Source: Candidatus Moranbacteria bacterium CG_4_8_14_3_um_filter_41_13 (lineage in GTDB: Bacteria; Patescibacteriota; Minisyncoccia; Moranbacterales; UBA1568). Taken from it: DNA of 26,259 nucleotides. Below the pieces are notes generated by a model that had not been told where the DNA came from, searched no databases, and saw only the letters and a program-made list of their open reading frames with translations. Where the stretch lies: contig PFHN01000053.1 of the NCBI GenBank assembly GCA_002782305.1, positions 1-26,259 of the forward strand. Reading direction: 5' to 3'. The position numbers and the translations under genes are program-made. Shown in pieces: positions 14,732-22,400 of this stretch; position 1 is the stretch's first letter, and each line of letters begins with the position of its first letter.

Positions 14732-15784
14732 TTAGAAGAAGAATGCTGGGTCACCACCTGGAGTTTCATAGAGCTTCTTCTCGAACTCTTTCATATCTTC
14801 ATGAGTAAATTCTATGCGAGCTGATTCCTTGTCCCACGTATATTCTGGAACAAGAACCACTACTGACATTTTCTGCATCTGTTCTGAAAGATATTCTGCA
14901 AATGTCATCCGTTTGACGAAAATTTGTTTCAATAAGTACAGCGTTTTCGTATCTTCTTTCTTCTGTTCTTTCAGAAGCACAATATGAAATCCTAACCTAC
15001 TTTCGATCACATCTCCAGTTGTTCCGACGGCTTGTTTCACGAGCGATGGTTGCAGTTCTGGCAAAATATCTGACAAAGCAAACCACTGACCTTCTTCATC
15101 CGTCTTATCATCAGAATATTTCTTCGCTACTTCAGAAAACGATGTGCCTGCACGAATTTCCTTCTGCGCTTCAAGAGCTTTCTCCCGAGCCTTTTCGATA
15201 TCGGGTGTCGTGTTCTTTGTAAATGCTTTTTCAAGTTTTTCTTGGTACAAACCTGGTATGACAATCTTTTCTTCAAAATCAGCGAGTGTCCATCTATAAA
15301 GCCGATCAAGTTCTTGCTTCACTGTTTCTCTTGTTCCATATTCTTCGAGTTTACGAGCAACTGATTGTTTGGCTTCTTCTGAACCCACAAAGATACCCTG
15401 CGCTGATGCCAGTTTTTTTATAGCCAGGTCTTCAATCATTTTATTAAGGACTTCTTTTTCTCGTATCTTGAAACGTTTCTTTCCATCTTCTGTCGAAAAA
15501 TCTACACGTAACCCTATTTTCGAAAAATCTTGTGTTTCATAAAAGCGTCTTACAGAAGCCATATTGGTAGCCAGCGAACGAAAAGTAATCACATTTGTAT
15601 AATCCATCACAACAAGAGGATAGGGAAACGAACTTTTGAGACGGTTGGTAATATTTCCTGATCCCGGGAAAATATAAAGCAAGACAAGACTGGTAGTGAA
15701 TAAGAAAACACAGAAAATAAGAATAGCAAAGACAAAAGTACTCATATGAATACGCTTCAAAATGTTTGTTTTCGCTTCTTTCAT
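14732..15784 (-). CDS. Membrane-anchored PrsA/SurA-like foldase with parvulin domain
   Basis: A 350-residue protein predicted to act outside the membrane in folding exported proteins. It has an N-terminal anchor (about 14-37, no lipobox cysteine), a helical SurA_N/PrsA-like region (about 70-190) and a parvulin-type peptidyl-prolyl isomerase domain (about 198-275) with GTSFSEVAKKYSDD and the late motif SRLGFHIVLLKEQ. About 75 more residues follow the domain, ending GGDPAFFF. I use the ATG at 15784. The open frame continues 27 codons upstream, but that part overlaps the FtsB-like gene. It precedes htrA by 61 nt. Whether the isomerase is active cannot be told from the sequence. Confidence 0.83.
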   Translation of the reverse strand: MKEAKTNILKRIHMSTFVFAILIFCVFLFTTSLVLLYIFPGSGNITNRLKSSFPYPLVVMDYTNVITFRSLATNMASVRRFYETQDFSKIGLRVDFSTEDGKKRFKIREKEVLNKMIEDLAIKKLASAQGIFVGSEEAKQSVARKLEEYGTRETVKQELDRLYRWTLADFEEKIVIPGLYQEKLEKAFTKNTTPDIEKAREKALEAQKEIRAGTSFSEVAKKYSDDKTDEEGQWFALSDILPELQPSLVKQAVGTTGDVIESRLGFHIVLLKEQKKEDTKTLYLLKQIFVKRMTFAEYLSEQMQKMSVVVLVPEYTWDKESARIEFTHEDMKEFEKKLYETPGGDPAFFF

Positions 15785-15809
15785 AATGAATATTCTCTCA
15801 TATAAAAAA

Positions 15810-16208
15810 TTAAAAAAAGAGTCGCCACCATTTCTTATAATGAGGGGTGTTATCCTCGTTTCCATTCACATCGCTTGTATGCGTCTCTAACTCGGAGTTA
15901 TCGGTCTTTGCAGATTCTGGACGAGGAACAATCACAACCACATTTTCTCCTGATTTTCTCAGTCCCAGTTTCTGTTTCGCCTCTTGTTCACGAAAATTGT
16001 CGGACGAAAAATAGGTAATTTTTTCTGCTAACGTTTCATTCTCATGGCGAATGGTTTCTGCTTCAGACTGAAGTTTAGCTACTTCCTCTTCAATGCGATA
16101 ATTTCTTTTTATCTGCTGAGAAGAAACCAATATCACCCAGACAGAAAAAAGAAAAACGATGCCAATAATAATTTTTACCCACCATCCATTTTTCATCATA
16201 GTTATCAT
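15810..16208 (-). CDS. FtsB/DivIC-like septum formation protein
   Basis: A 132-residue bitopic protein with a short cytoplasmic N-terminus, a single membrane segment (about 11-29) and a coiled coil (about 33-67). It also has the FtsB/DivIC signature region NFREQEAKQKLGLRKSGENVVVI (split here as NFREQEAKQKLGLRK then SGENVVVI). In known bacteria FtsB/DivIC joins FtsL and FtsQ to activate septal peptidoglycan synthesis. The C-terminus adds about 40 acidic/polar residues ending in an aromatic-basic tip, HYKKWWRLFF, longer than E. coli FtsB (about 103 residues). ATGs at 16199 and 16196 are possible alternative starts. It lies 14 nt downstream of the 36-residue peptide gene. Confidence 0.85.
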   Translation of the reverse strand: MITMMKNGWWVKIIIGIVFLFSVWVILVSSQQIKRNYRIEEEVAKLQSEAETIRHENETLAEKITYFSSDNFREQEAKQKLGLRKSGENVVVIVPRPESAKTDNSELETHTSDVNGNEDNTPHYKKWWRLFF

Positions 16209-16222
16209 TTTCTCATCTTACA

Positions 16223-16333
16223 TTAAAGAAGAAAAAATGGAGCAACGAGAAAACCAATCATCGATATCACAACAAGCACAGACACCACAACCCAGATTTT
16301 ATAGGCACGCTTGTGCCACTTTCGAAAACTCAT
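16223..16333 (-). CDS. 36-residue single-pass membrane peptide
   Basis: A small ORF fills most of the gap between the FtsB-like gene and the VirD4-like ATPase gene. It encodes MSFRKWHKRAYKIWVVVSVL followed by VVISMIGFLVAPFFLL. The basic-aromatic head (residues 4-13) and a hydrophobic segment from about 14 to 36 make a positive-inside, N-in membrane peptide. Start ATG is at 16333 and stop TAA at 16225-16223. There is no Shine-Dalgarno, as for most genes here. The same strand, tight spacing (32 and 14 nt) and sensible topology argue that it is real. I believe similar mini-proteins occur beside ftsB in other CPR genomes, but this is recollection and needs a search. Confidence 0.72.
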   Translation of the reverse strand: MSFRKWHKRAYKIWVVVSVLVVISMIGFLVAPFFLL

Positions 16334-16365
16334 ACGCTATTATTTTATCAATTTTTTATAGGGCG

Positions 16366-18321
16366 TCAAGACGCTCTCTCATCACTTTTCCTCGCATCCT
16401 GTATCATAGCACGTACTTCTTTCAAATCCACCGATGGGCGATGACCAAGTGACTGAAATTTCTTGGCACCAATATGTTGCATCTGATGAAGTGACAGTGG
16501 TGTTTCTGAGGAAACATACGATTTGTGATACGATTCTTTCTTCTGCATTTGTATGGCCTGAGGAGCTACGACAGACTCTTCTTTCTTTTTCGTTTCTACT
16601 TCATTGCGTACCTTGGCCACAGAGCGCTGATAATCCCGGAGACAATCTTTGCAAAACGTAGGCCTCTTACCATCTGGCTGAAAAGGTACTTGTATATCCA
16701 TACCGCAACTTACACACTGTGCTTCATATAATTTCTTCTCTTGAGGAACCTGCACAGTTTCTGGAAGCTCCTTCTTGGACGGTTCTGATATTTCATTCTG
16801 TTTTTCTTCTTTCTTGCCACTGAATGCTGGCCTTGATTTGAGTGGCTCGAGAGATTCGAGTGATACTGCAGGATCTCTCTTCGGTGCCAATGCAGGACGG
16901 AAAGAAGAAGGAGAAACGACTGGCTTTTTATCATCTGCTCTCCTCATCGGATGGCTCGCTATCGGCAGAGGTTTTTTCACTGGATCCGGAGCAGGACTTT
17001 GTGATTCAGCGATAGCCTGACGTTCTTCAGAGGTAAGCATTCCACTCCAACGCCTAATCTTTTCTTCTACTTCTTCACGACTGGATGAATAACGCTCTCT
17101 TGAACTCTGAATAATTTTCACTTCGTTTCCTGCGTCTTCGAGTTTGATCGGAGGAAGGGTCGTAGCACTGAATGCATCCCCCGCAATACCATCAATCATC
17201 AGTTTCAAATAAATCTGATATTTCGGAAGATTAATAATATCATTCATCATAAAAACTGGCTCGAATTCTTTCTCAAGAAACTCAGCATCCATCGCACCAA
17301 CGCGGAACGAAACAATAGATCCTGCATTTCCAAAAATAGCATCACGAACGGTTTCTTCAATCTGAGTAACATACTGATTGGCAAGTACGAGATTGAGGTG
17401 ATATTTACGAGCTTCAGAAAGAATGTTTGCAAATGATTCAGTAGCAAAGTTCTGAAATTCATCTACATACAGGTAGAAATCTTTACGCTCTTCTTCGGGT
17501 ATATCGACACGACCCATCGCTGCCAATTGAATCTTAGTAATCATCATGGCACCAAGGAGTGCTCCGTTGTCTTCACCAATACGTCCTTTCGAAAGGTTGA
17601 TAATGAGAATTTTCCGTTGATCCATCACTTCACGAATATTGAAAGACGAAACGGTCTGACCAACGATATTACGAATCAGAGAACTTGAGAGAAATTGCCC
17701 AACTTTGTTTTGGATTGGTGAAATAACTTCTTGGAGCACTCTGTCGTTCCACTGAGAGAACTCATCTACCCAAAAGCTCCGTACCACTGGGTCAGTGATC
17801 TTTTCTACTACCCGAGCACGATACGATTTGTCTACCAAAATACGTGTGACACCTAGGAGCGTACTCCCAGGATATTCGAGCAGTGCCAAAATAGCATTAC
17901 GCAAAATATATTCAAGTCTTGGTCCCCAAGAATCTGCCCAAATTTTCTTAAACACACCCACCAGTCCTGATGCGACGAGATGACGGTATTCCGGATCAAC
18001 TTTCTCCATCACATTGAACGCAATCGGAAAATCCTGATCAGATGGGTTGAGATAAATAACATCATTGATACGACTCGATGGTATCGCTTTGATAAGTTTT
18101 TCTGCAGTATCTCCGTGTGGATCGATGAACGCAATACCGTGCCCCTTTTGAATATCCTGGATGGCCAAATTCTCAAGCAAATTTGTCTTGCCCATACCCG
18201 TCTTCCCGATAACATACATATGTCTTCTTCGATCATCTGTCTTGATACCAAAGACTCTCTCCTGATTTCGGAAATTCGTTTTCGCAAAAAATGTTATTTC
18301 GTTTTGATTATGTGTTGCCAT
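16366..18321 (-). CDS. VirD4/TraG-like (TraM-recognition) ATPase with C-terminal zinc ribbon
   Basis: A 651-residue P-loop ATPase of the HerA/VirD4/FtsK superfamily. Walker A is GKTGMGKT (39-46), Walker B is YLYVDEF with D287/E288, and a conserved ANQY follows at 314-317. FIDPHGD (65-71) is typical of coupling-protein and DUF87-like ATPases. No transmembrane segment is visible, so membrane attachment would depend on a partner. After a disordered Pro/Ser/Lys-rich linker (about 440-530) come four cysteines, CVSCG (C536, C539) and CKDC (C557, C560), a zinc ribbon around VPFQPDGKRPTF. The partner gene ends 5 nt upstream. No relaxase or VirB channel gene is in the window, so DNA transfer is not established. 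DNA pumping during division or DNA uptake are alternatives. Confidence 0.85.
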   Translation of the reverse strand: MATHNQNEITFFAKTNFRNQERVFGIKTDDRRRHMYVIGKTGMGKTNLLENLAIQDIQKGHGIAFIDPHGDTAEKLIKAIPSSRINDVIYLNPSDQDFPIAFNVMEKVDPEYRHLVASGLVGVFKKIWADSWGPRLEYILRNAILALLEYPGSTLLGVTRILVDKSYRARVVEKITDPVVRSFWVDEFSQWNDRVLQEVISPIQNKVGQFLSSSLIRNIVGQTVSSFNIREVMDQRKILIINLSKGRIGEDNGALLGAMMITKIQLAAMGRVDIPEEERKDFYLYVDEFQNFATESFANILSEARKYHLNLVLANQYVTQIEETVRDAIFGNAGSIVSFRVGAMDAEFLEKEFEPVFMMNDIINLPKYQIYLKLMIDGIAGDAFSATTLPPIKLEDAGNEVKIIQSSRERYSSSREEVEEKIRRWSGMLTSEERQAIAESQSPAPDPVKKPLPIASHPMRRADDKKPVVSPSSFRPALAPKRDPAVSLESLEPLKSRPAFSGKKEEKQNEISEPSKKELPETVQVPQEKKLYEAQCVSCGMDIQVPFQPDGKRPTFCKDCLRDYQRSVAKVRNEVETKKKEESVVAPQAIQMQKKESYHKSYVSSETPLSLHQMQHIGAKKFQSLGHRPSVDLKEVRAMIQDARKSDERAS

Positions 18322-18326
18322 AAATA

Positions 18327-19625
18327 TTACTCTTCAATAGGGAGATTAATGGGGGCGCCACCACGTTTCGATGAAACATGAGAAATATTCGGACTGGTGA
18401 TTGACATATCTGGAATATGAAAAACCGTTGCCAATTCCTCAGTACTGAGAATAAACTTAGTGCTCGAAGGATCACCATCTCTCGTAATATACCGCCTAAA
18501 TACACGGCGTTGTCTATATCTCAAGCGATCGTCCTTAAAAAGATAGTTTGCATATGTTTTCGTATTATCATCTGGTCTAAAACCATTTAAGTTAAAATCA
18601 TTGAACTGTTTCAAAGCTCCGATAAATGCTGAAACACCATTAGCCTTATTGAACGCTTCCCTTCTTCCTACATAGACATGACGCATACGGGTACGAAACA
18701 TTTGTTTGCCCATATTGGATTCTAGGGCTTTCAATTTTTCTTTCTCGCCTGGAGTCAAACGAAACTCTACTGGCGATTCATCTTTGGATGCTCCTTCACC
18801 TGAAGCAGTAAAAGCAAATTCACGTCCAGATATACCACGACCGACGTTCATAACAATATCTCGGAAAAAAGTAAAAATACCCCCAAGGAGACCTAGTTTC
18901 GGTTTCTCTTCTTTTCCTAAAAATTTATCAATCGTTTTTTGGAGAACTTTTTGGGTATTCGCATGAAGTGGCGTGATGATGTATTGAAGCCAGATGTGTT
19001 GACCAGGACCAATCTTCGACATCGTTTCGATGAGTCCGGAGAGAGGATCAATCATCTTACCTGTGACTGTTTCCTCAAAATACTTGTACGTCTTTATTGG
19101 ATATAAATCATCAGCAGAGAGCAGGAAATCCGTCCCCCACAAATCCCAATCTTTATTCGGAATCGTCTTGGGGACGAGATTAACATAGTCCTCTGCTTCT
19201 ATAATTTCGACATTCGGATACTGCGCATAGAAAGCAGATTCTACCAAATCACGAAATTGTTTGGGCGTACGCACATACATATGCACTTGCCCTTCGATAC
19301 TTGCGATCTCAAGAGAAAATGATGGTACAAAAACACCTTTGATCCACTGTTCAGAAATACTCGGAGTAGAATGGATACCAGCAAGGACAGCATAAATCGA
19401 TTCCATCAAAACAGGACTTTTCTCAGAATCACGTGGTGGGATAATCTCAAGTAATATTTTTTTTATACTTGACGCGTATTGATTCTGCACGTGTTGCTCC
19501 CAGAAAATTTTAAAAACAAGAAAGAGAATCGGTGGAAACAAAATAAACCACACATCCATTAAAGAACCAAGTGCATGAAAAATACTTGAAAAAGTTTGTG
19601 AAAAACTAAAAAAAAGAGTGTTCAT
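18327..19625 (-). CDS. Membrane-anchored partner protein of the VirD4-like ATPase
   Basis: This 432-residue protein has one N-terminal membrane segment (about 23-41, DVWFILFPPILFLVFKIF) and a large mostly soluble remainder. The body includes alpha/beta segments such as SLEIASIEGQVHMYVRTPKQ and GPGQHIWLQYIITPL. A charged region with TPGEKEKLKALESN follows, then a C-terminal part with LSTEELATVFHIPD. That last phrase resembles the HxPD-type region found in longer HerA/TraG-like proteins, as if a membrane domain had been split from the ATPase. I would place it with the DUF8128-type family seen in CPR genomes, from memory. It is the first gene of the operon, with an extended -10 promoter about 90 nt upstream. 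Confidence 0.75.
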   Translation of the reverse strand: MNTLFFSFSQTFSSIFHALGSLMDVWFILFPPILFLVFKIFWEQHVQNQYASSIKKILLEIIPPRDSEKSPVLMESIYAVLAGIHSTPSISEQWIKGVFVPSFSLEIASIEGQVHMYVRTPKQFRDLVESAFYAQYPNVEIIEAEDYVNLVPKTIPNKDWDLWGTDFLLSADDLYPIKTYKYFEETVTGKMIDPLSGLIETMSKIGPGQHIWLQYIITPLHANTQKVLQKTIDKFLGKEEKPKLGLLGGIFTFFRDIVMNVGRGISGREFAFTASGEGASKDESPVEFRLTPGEKEKLKALESNMGKQMFRTRMRHVYVGRREAFNKANGVSAFIGALKQFNDFNLNGFRPDDNTKTYANYLFKDDRLRYRQRRVFRRYITRDGDPSSTKFILSTEELATVFHIPDMSITSPNISHVSSKRGGAPINLPIEE

Positions 19626-19713
19626 TAGTGTGAGGTACGTTGACCCCCTATTAGGTGACGAAAAAACAAGAATAATACAAAATATATTTTTACATATTCT
19701 CTAGTACATTTCC

Positions 19714-19722
19714 ATTCTAGCA
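19714..19722 (-). promoter_or_regulatory. Extended -10 promoter for the translocase-divisome-foldase operon
   Basis: The minus strand reads TGCTAGAAT (19722-19714), an extended -10 whose hexamer matches five of six consensus positions. The -35 match is weak. It sits in the 129-nt gap between the HARE-HTH gene and the membrane-partner gene. It would give a leader of about 80 nt. Confidence 0.42.
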
Positions 19723-19754
19723 TACTCGTCGCAAAGAGAGAAATGAAAAGTACA

Positions 19755-20828
19755 TTATTTCTTCACAGTATATACATCTTTCCCAACACGCTGAAAAAAG
19801 CTATTCAAATTGATGATCACTGTTGATTTTTTCACTTGACGGATTTTCAGAATCTGACTGAGTATTTCTTCACGAGAAAGAGGTTTGTCTGATTTACGAA
19901 GAATTTCATCCAATACTTCTCTTACTGTCCCCTTCTTGTATCCCCATTCAGCCAGAGCATATGTACCACGACCCACCAGAATGAAACGATTGTCTTTGAT
20001 GAGTTCGTTGTGTACAGTCTGAGGATGACTTTGCGTTTTCTTCGTACTCTTGAGGCCGTAACTATCGATAAGCGATGCAATTTCTCTAAAATGTAGCAGT
20101 TTCCCAGTAGTTTTGAGCACGAGATATGCCTTCTCTCTTGTACCACGAGGTTTAATATCGCTCCACTGTGATAATCCCCATTTACCGAATACGTTTTGTT
20201 TCACTTCTTTTGATACTGCAAGAAAGTGAACCATCGTCTGCTCATCTACCGTTTCATTCTTCAATTGAAATTGCAAAAAAAGCTCTGATGAAGACAGTGC
20301 CTGATTACCTGTTTTCAGTATTCTGATAGCTTCATTCTTCACCTTCTCCCACAATTGAAAGGAAAAATCTTTAAGAATATAAGACTTCTCACATTCTTTC
20401 GTCGCTTTCGTCTCCTTCACAGATGACAAGCATTCGATGAAAACCAGCAGTGCTCCACGTTCTTTTGTGTCTTCAGGAGCCAGCATATCGAGAAGTACCT
20501 CTGTGCGAACAATACCCCCTTTTTCTTCCAGCGCAGAGACGATACGTTTCGCTGCTTCTTTGAAAAGAGGATGCTCTCGCTCCTCAGCAAGAAAACCGAG
20601 TGCGCTCATAATAATCTGACGAACACGTTCCCTGGTCACTGCGTACGTCTGACCAATTTCTTCGAGAGTCTCTGCAGACTTCCCTAGTAAACCAAAACGC
20701 GCAGACAAGATGTTCCGCGAACGCACTGGTATCTTCTTCAAAAACTGCTCCAAAGTGAAAACAAAAAATGATGACTTATCAATCTCTATAATTTCTGGAG
20801 AAGGGGTTTTCTTCTTATTCTGAATCAT
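19755..20828 (-). CDS. Sigma-region-4-like / HARE-HTH DNA-binding protein
   Basis: A 357-residue putative transcription regulator. Residues about 27-80 resemble sigma-70 region 4 (ILSARFGLLG, then TLEEIGQTYAVTRERVRQI, a helix-turn-helix). No region 2 is present, so it cannot melt a promoter as a normal sigma factor would. Residues about 228-292 look like a HARE-HTH domain as in RNA polymerase delta subunit (RGTREKAYLVLKTTGKLLHF, then HNELIKDNRFILVGRGTYAL). Residues about 300-357 form a third winged-helix-like unit. It may bind core polymerase or DNA and modulate transcription. It has its own strong promoter (20888-20917), divergent from the AT-hook-protein promoter. The combination is common in CPR as I recall, but functionally undescribed. 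Confidence 0.78.
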   Translation of the reverse strand: MIQNKKKTPSPEIIEIDKSSFFVFTLEQFLKKIPVRSRNILSARFGLLGKSAETLEEIGQTYAVTRERVRQIIMSALGFLAEEREHPLFKEAAKRIVSALEEKGGIVRTEVLLDMLAPEDTKERGALLVFIECLSSVKETKATKECEKSYILKDFSFQLWEKVKNEAIRILKTGNQALSSSELFLQFQLKNETVDEQTMVHFLAVSKEVKQNVFGKWGLSQWSDIKPRGTREKAYLVLKTTGKLLHFREIASLIDSYGLKSTKKTQSHPQTVHNELIKDNRFILVGRGTYALAEWGYKKGTVREVLDEILRKSDKPLSREEILSQILKIRQVKKSTVIINLNSFFQRVGKDVYTVKK

Positions 20829-20887
20829 AAAAAATGTCTCTGGATTATTTCTCTCTCTTCGTTCCCTGCACTTCCTTGAGGATATTT

Positions 20888-20917
20888 ATATTACCGCATA
20901 TTATTACTTTTTGTCAA
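20888..20917 (-). promoter_or_regulatory. Promoter for the sigma-like/HARE-HTH gene
   Basis: A perfect TTGACA -35 (20917-20912), an 18-nt spacer and TAATAT (20893-20888) lie on the minus strand, about 60 nt upstream of the ATG at 20828. This is one of the best sigma-70-type matches in the window. The remaining intergenic sequence up to 21108 holds the divergent promoter at 21021-21049, and I see no other gene in this roughly 280-nt gap. Confidence 0.65.
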
Positions 20918-21020
20918 CCCCAAAAAAGAAAAGAGAAAAAAAGCAGAAAAAGACTCTTTTGCATCCAAAAAGCCTCGGCATTCGTACTCTCTTTGAAGAT
21001 AGAAATGTATTACAGAACAT

Positions 21021-21049
21021 TTGCATTTATTCAAAGAATTGTTTATACT
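21021..21049 (+). promoter_or_regulatory. Promoter for the AT-hook protein gene and gtrA
   Basis: TTGCAT (21021-21026), a 17-nt spacer and TATACT (21044-21049) lie on the plus strand. The start codon at 21109 is about 53 nt from the expected start site. A small hairpin with arms ACGATC and GGTCGT (21080-21096 region, one G-U pair) lies in the leader. Confidence 0.62.
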
Positions 21050-21108
21050 GAAGACATAATAAAAACAAAAATCACACGCACGATCTTTACGGTCGTAGAA
21101 ATAAAAAT

Positions 21109-21885
21109 ATGACAGCAAACAATACAACGCATATCGATCCAGAACTTCAAAGCACAGAAGAACAAGTTGCTAAAATCAAGGCACTTCGTGATATGGTGCT
21201 GAGTGCTGAGAAAACTATTCAGGGAGCCAAAGCGATGCTCCTCCAGTTAGAAGGCAAGAAAAAAACAGGGCGTCCCCGCAAAGTAGATTTAGATACTGTA
21301 GATGGGACCGTTGTTGAAGGTACTTTCGATGGACAGATTATGATTGGTACCGATGGAAGACAATACCCTGTGCCAGCAAACTACGCTTCCAAATCCAAAC
21401 TCGTCGAAGGTGATATGCTCAAACTCACCATCACTGATCGTGGCGCTTTCCTCTACAAACAAGTCGGGCCAATCGATCGCAACCATGCTATTGCAGTGGT
21501 AACACAGGACGAAAACGGCAACTATTATGTCATCGCTGATGGCAAGCCATTCCGCGTACTCCTCGCCTCTATCACCTATTTCAGAGCGATGCCAGGCGAT
21601 GAAGTAGCTATTGTAACCTCCCAAGACCCTGATGCCACATGGGCAGCTATCGAGAATGTGATTCAGAAAGGTGCTCGCGATGATTGGCAGAGTGCTCTCA
21701 CCAAAGCGACTGAGGAGAACGAAAGCATCAACACCTGGAAGAAAGATCTGAAAGATGCGAAGCCCAAAGAAGATTCTTTTGTGCATTCGAATGACACATT
21801 CACTTCCGAAGACACACACACTCTCGATGATTGGGTTCGTGATATGGAAGAGATAGAGAAGGAAATTAAACAGAGTGCCTCATAA
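21109..21885 (+). CDS. Conserved-looking protein with coiled coil, AT-hook-like motif and beta-rich core
   Basis: A 258-residue soluble protein I cannot assign to a characterised family. Residues about 14-50 form a charged helix or coiled coil. GRPRK at 54-58 is an AT-hook-like minor-groove motif. Residues about 66-185 are beta-rich and regular (GTFDGQIMIGTDGRQYPVPA, NYASKSKLVEGDMLKLTI, FLYKQVGPIDR, KPFRVLLASITYFRAMPGDE), resembling small nucleic-acid-binding barrels. The acidic C-terminal tail (about 200-258) looks disordered. The layout suggests a nucleoid- or RNA-associated protein. It reminds me of an uncharacterised family seen widely in CPR genomes, but this is from memory. It has its own good promoter and is followed 8 nt later by gtrA. 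There is no signal peptide. Confidence 0.75.
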   Translation: MTANNTTHIDPELQSTEEQVAKIKALRDMVLSAEKTIQGAKAMLLQLEGKKKTGRPRKVDLDTVDGTVVEGTFDGQIMIGTDGRQYPVPANYASKSKLVEGDMLKLTITDRGAFLYKQVGPIDRNHAIAVVTQDENGNYYVIADGKPFRVLLASITYFRAMPGDEVAIVTSQDPDATWAAIENVIQKGARDDWQSALTKATEENESINTWKKDLKDAKPKEDSFVHSNDTFTSEDTHTLDDWVRDMEEIEKEIKQSAS

Positions 21886-21893
21886 AAATTGTT

Positions 21894-22349
21894 ATGGAAA
21901 TAAAGAATTGGGATAAGGCGCGTCTGAGACGTGTAATACGTCAGTTTGCGAAATTCGTTATCGTTGGTGGTATCAACACAGGCATCGATTTCCTCATACT
22001 CAATACTCTTATTTATATCACCGGTATAGAAACAGGTAGCGGTATTTTTGTTTTAAACAGTATCTCTTTCTCTGTAGCAGTCGTGAATAGTTATTTCATG
22101 AACAAACGCTGGACATTCCAAGACAAAACAAAGACAGAGCAGACCACAATCAAATTTTCCGCTTTCTTCATTATTAGTATTATCGGACTCTTGATTAACG
22201 GCATAGTACTGACAAGCATCACGACGTATATTCCCCCATTCTTTGGGCTGAGTGCTGTACTTTGGGCGAACATCGCCAAACTGTTTGCTACAGGATTCTC
22301 ACTCGTGTGGAACTTTGTTGGTTACAAATTGTTCGTTTTCAAGAAATAG
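21894..22349 (+). CDS. GtrA-family membrane protein
   Basis: A 151-residue protein with four predicted membrane helices (about 19-38, 47-69, 86-107, 116-140). Typical GtrA signatures are FVIVGGINTGIDFLILNTL near the start, NSYFMNKRWTF between helices 2 and 3, and WNFVGYKLFVF at the C-terminus. GtrA proteins are linked to flipping undecaprenyl-phosphate-sugar across the membrane for polysaccharide or teichoic-acid glycosylation. This fits the glycosyltransferases elsewhere in the window. The start ATG is 8 nt after the previous stop, so it is likely co-transcribed, and a terminator follows at 22401-22440. The specific sugar is unknown. Confidence 0.9.
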   Translation: MEIKNWDKARLRRVIRQFAKFVIVGGINTGIDFLILNTLIYITGIETGSGIFVLNSISFSVAVVNSYFMNKRWTFQDKTKTEQTTIKFSAFFIISIIGLLINGIVLTSITTYIPPFFGLSAVLWANIAKLFATGFSLVWNFVGYKLFVFKK

Positions 22350-22366
22350 CATTACTTAAAAGTATT

Positions 22367-22391
22367 ATCCTGAGAAGCCTAAGGCAAGGAT
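22367..22391 (+). other. Structured hairpin between gtrA and its terminator
   Basis: ATCCT (22367-22371) pairs with AGGAT (22387-22391) and encloses an asymmetric internal loop (GAGAA opposite A). An inner GCC-TAA-GGC hairpin (22377-22385) tops it. With the terminator hairpin about 10 nt downstream this makes a compact two-stem RNA of about 75 nt. I do not recognise it as a known riboswitch or RNA family. It may only be 3'-UTR structure. Confidence 0.35.
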
Positions 22392-22400
22392 TCGGACCCC

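Noticed and set aside
15785..15865. Longer start for the foldase
   Set aside because: It overlaps the FtsB-like coding sequence. The ATG at 15784 places the membrane anchor near the N-terminus as expected.
16366..19625. Conjugation or type IV secretion locus
   Set aside because: Only a coupling-protein-like ATPase and its partner are present. No relaxase, VirB4, VirB6, pilin or oriT-like repeat was seen in the window.
21289..21819. 176-codon minus-strand open frame
   Set aside because: It is antisense to the better-supported gene at 21109-21885, and its composition is shadow-like.
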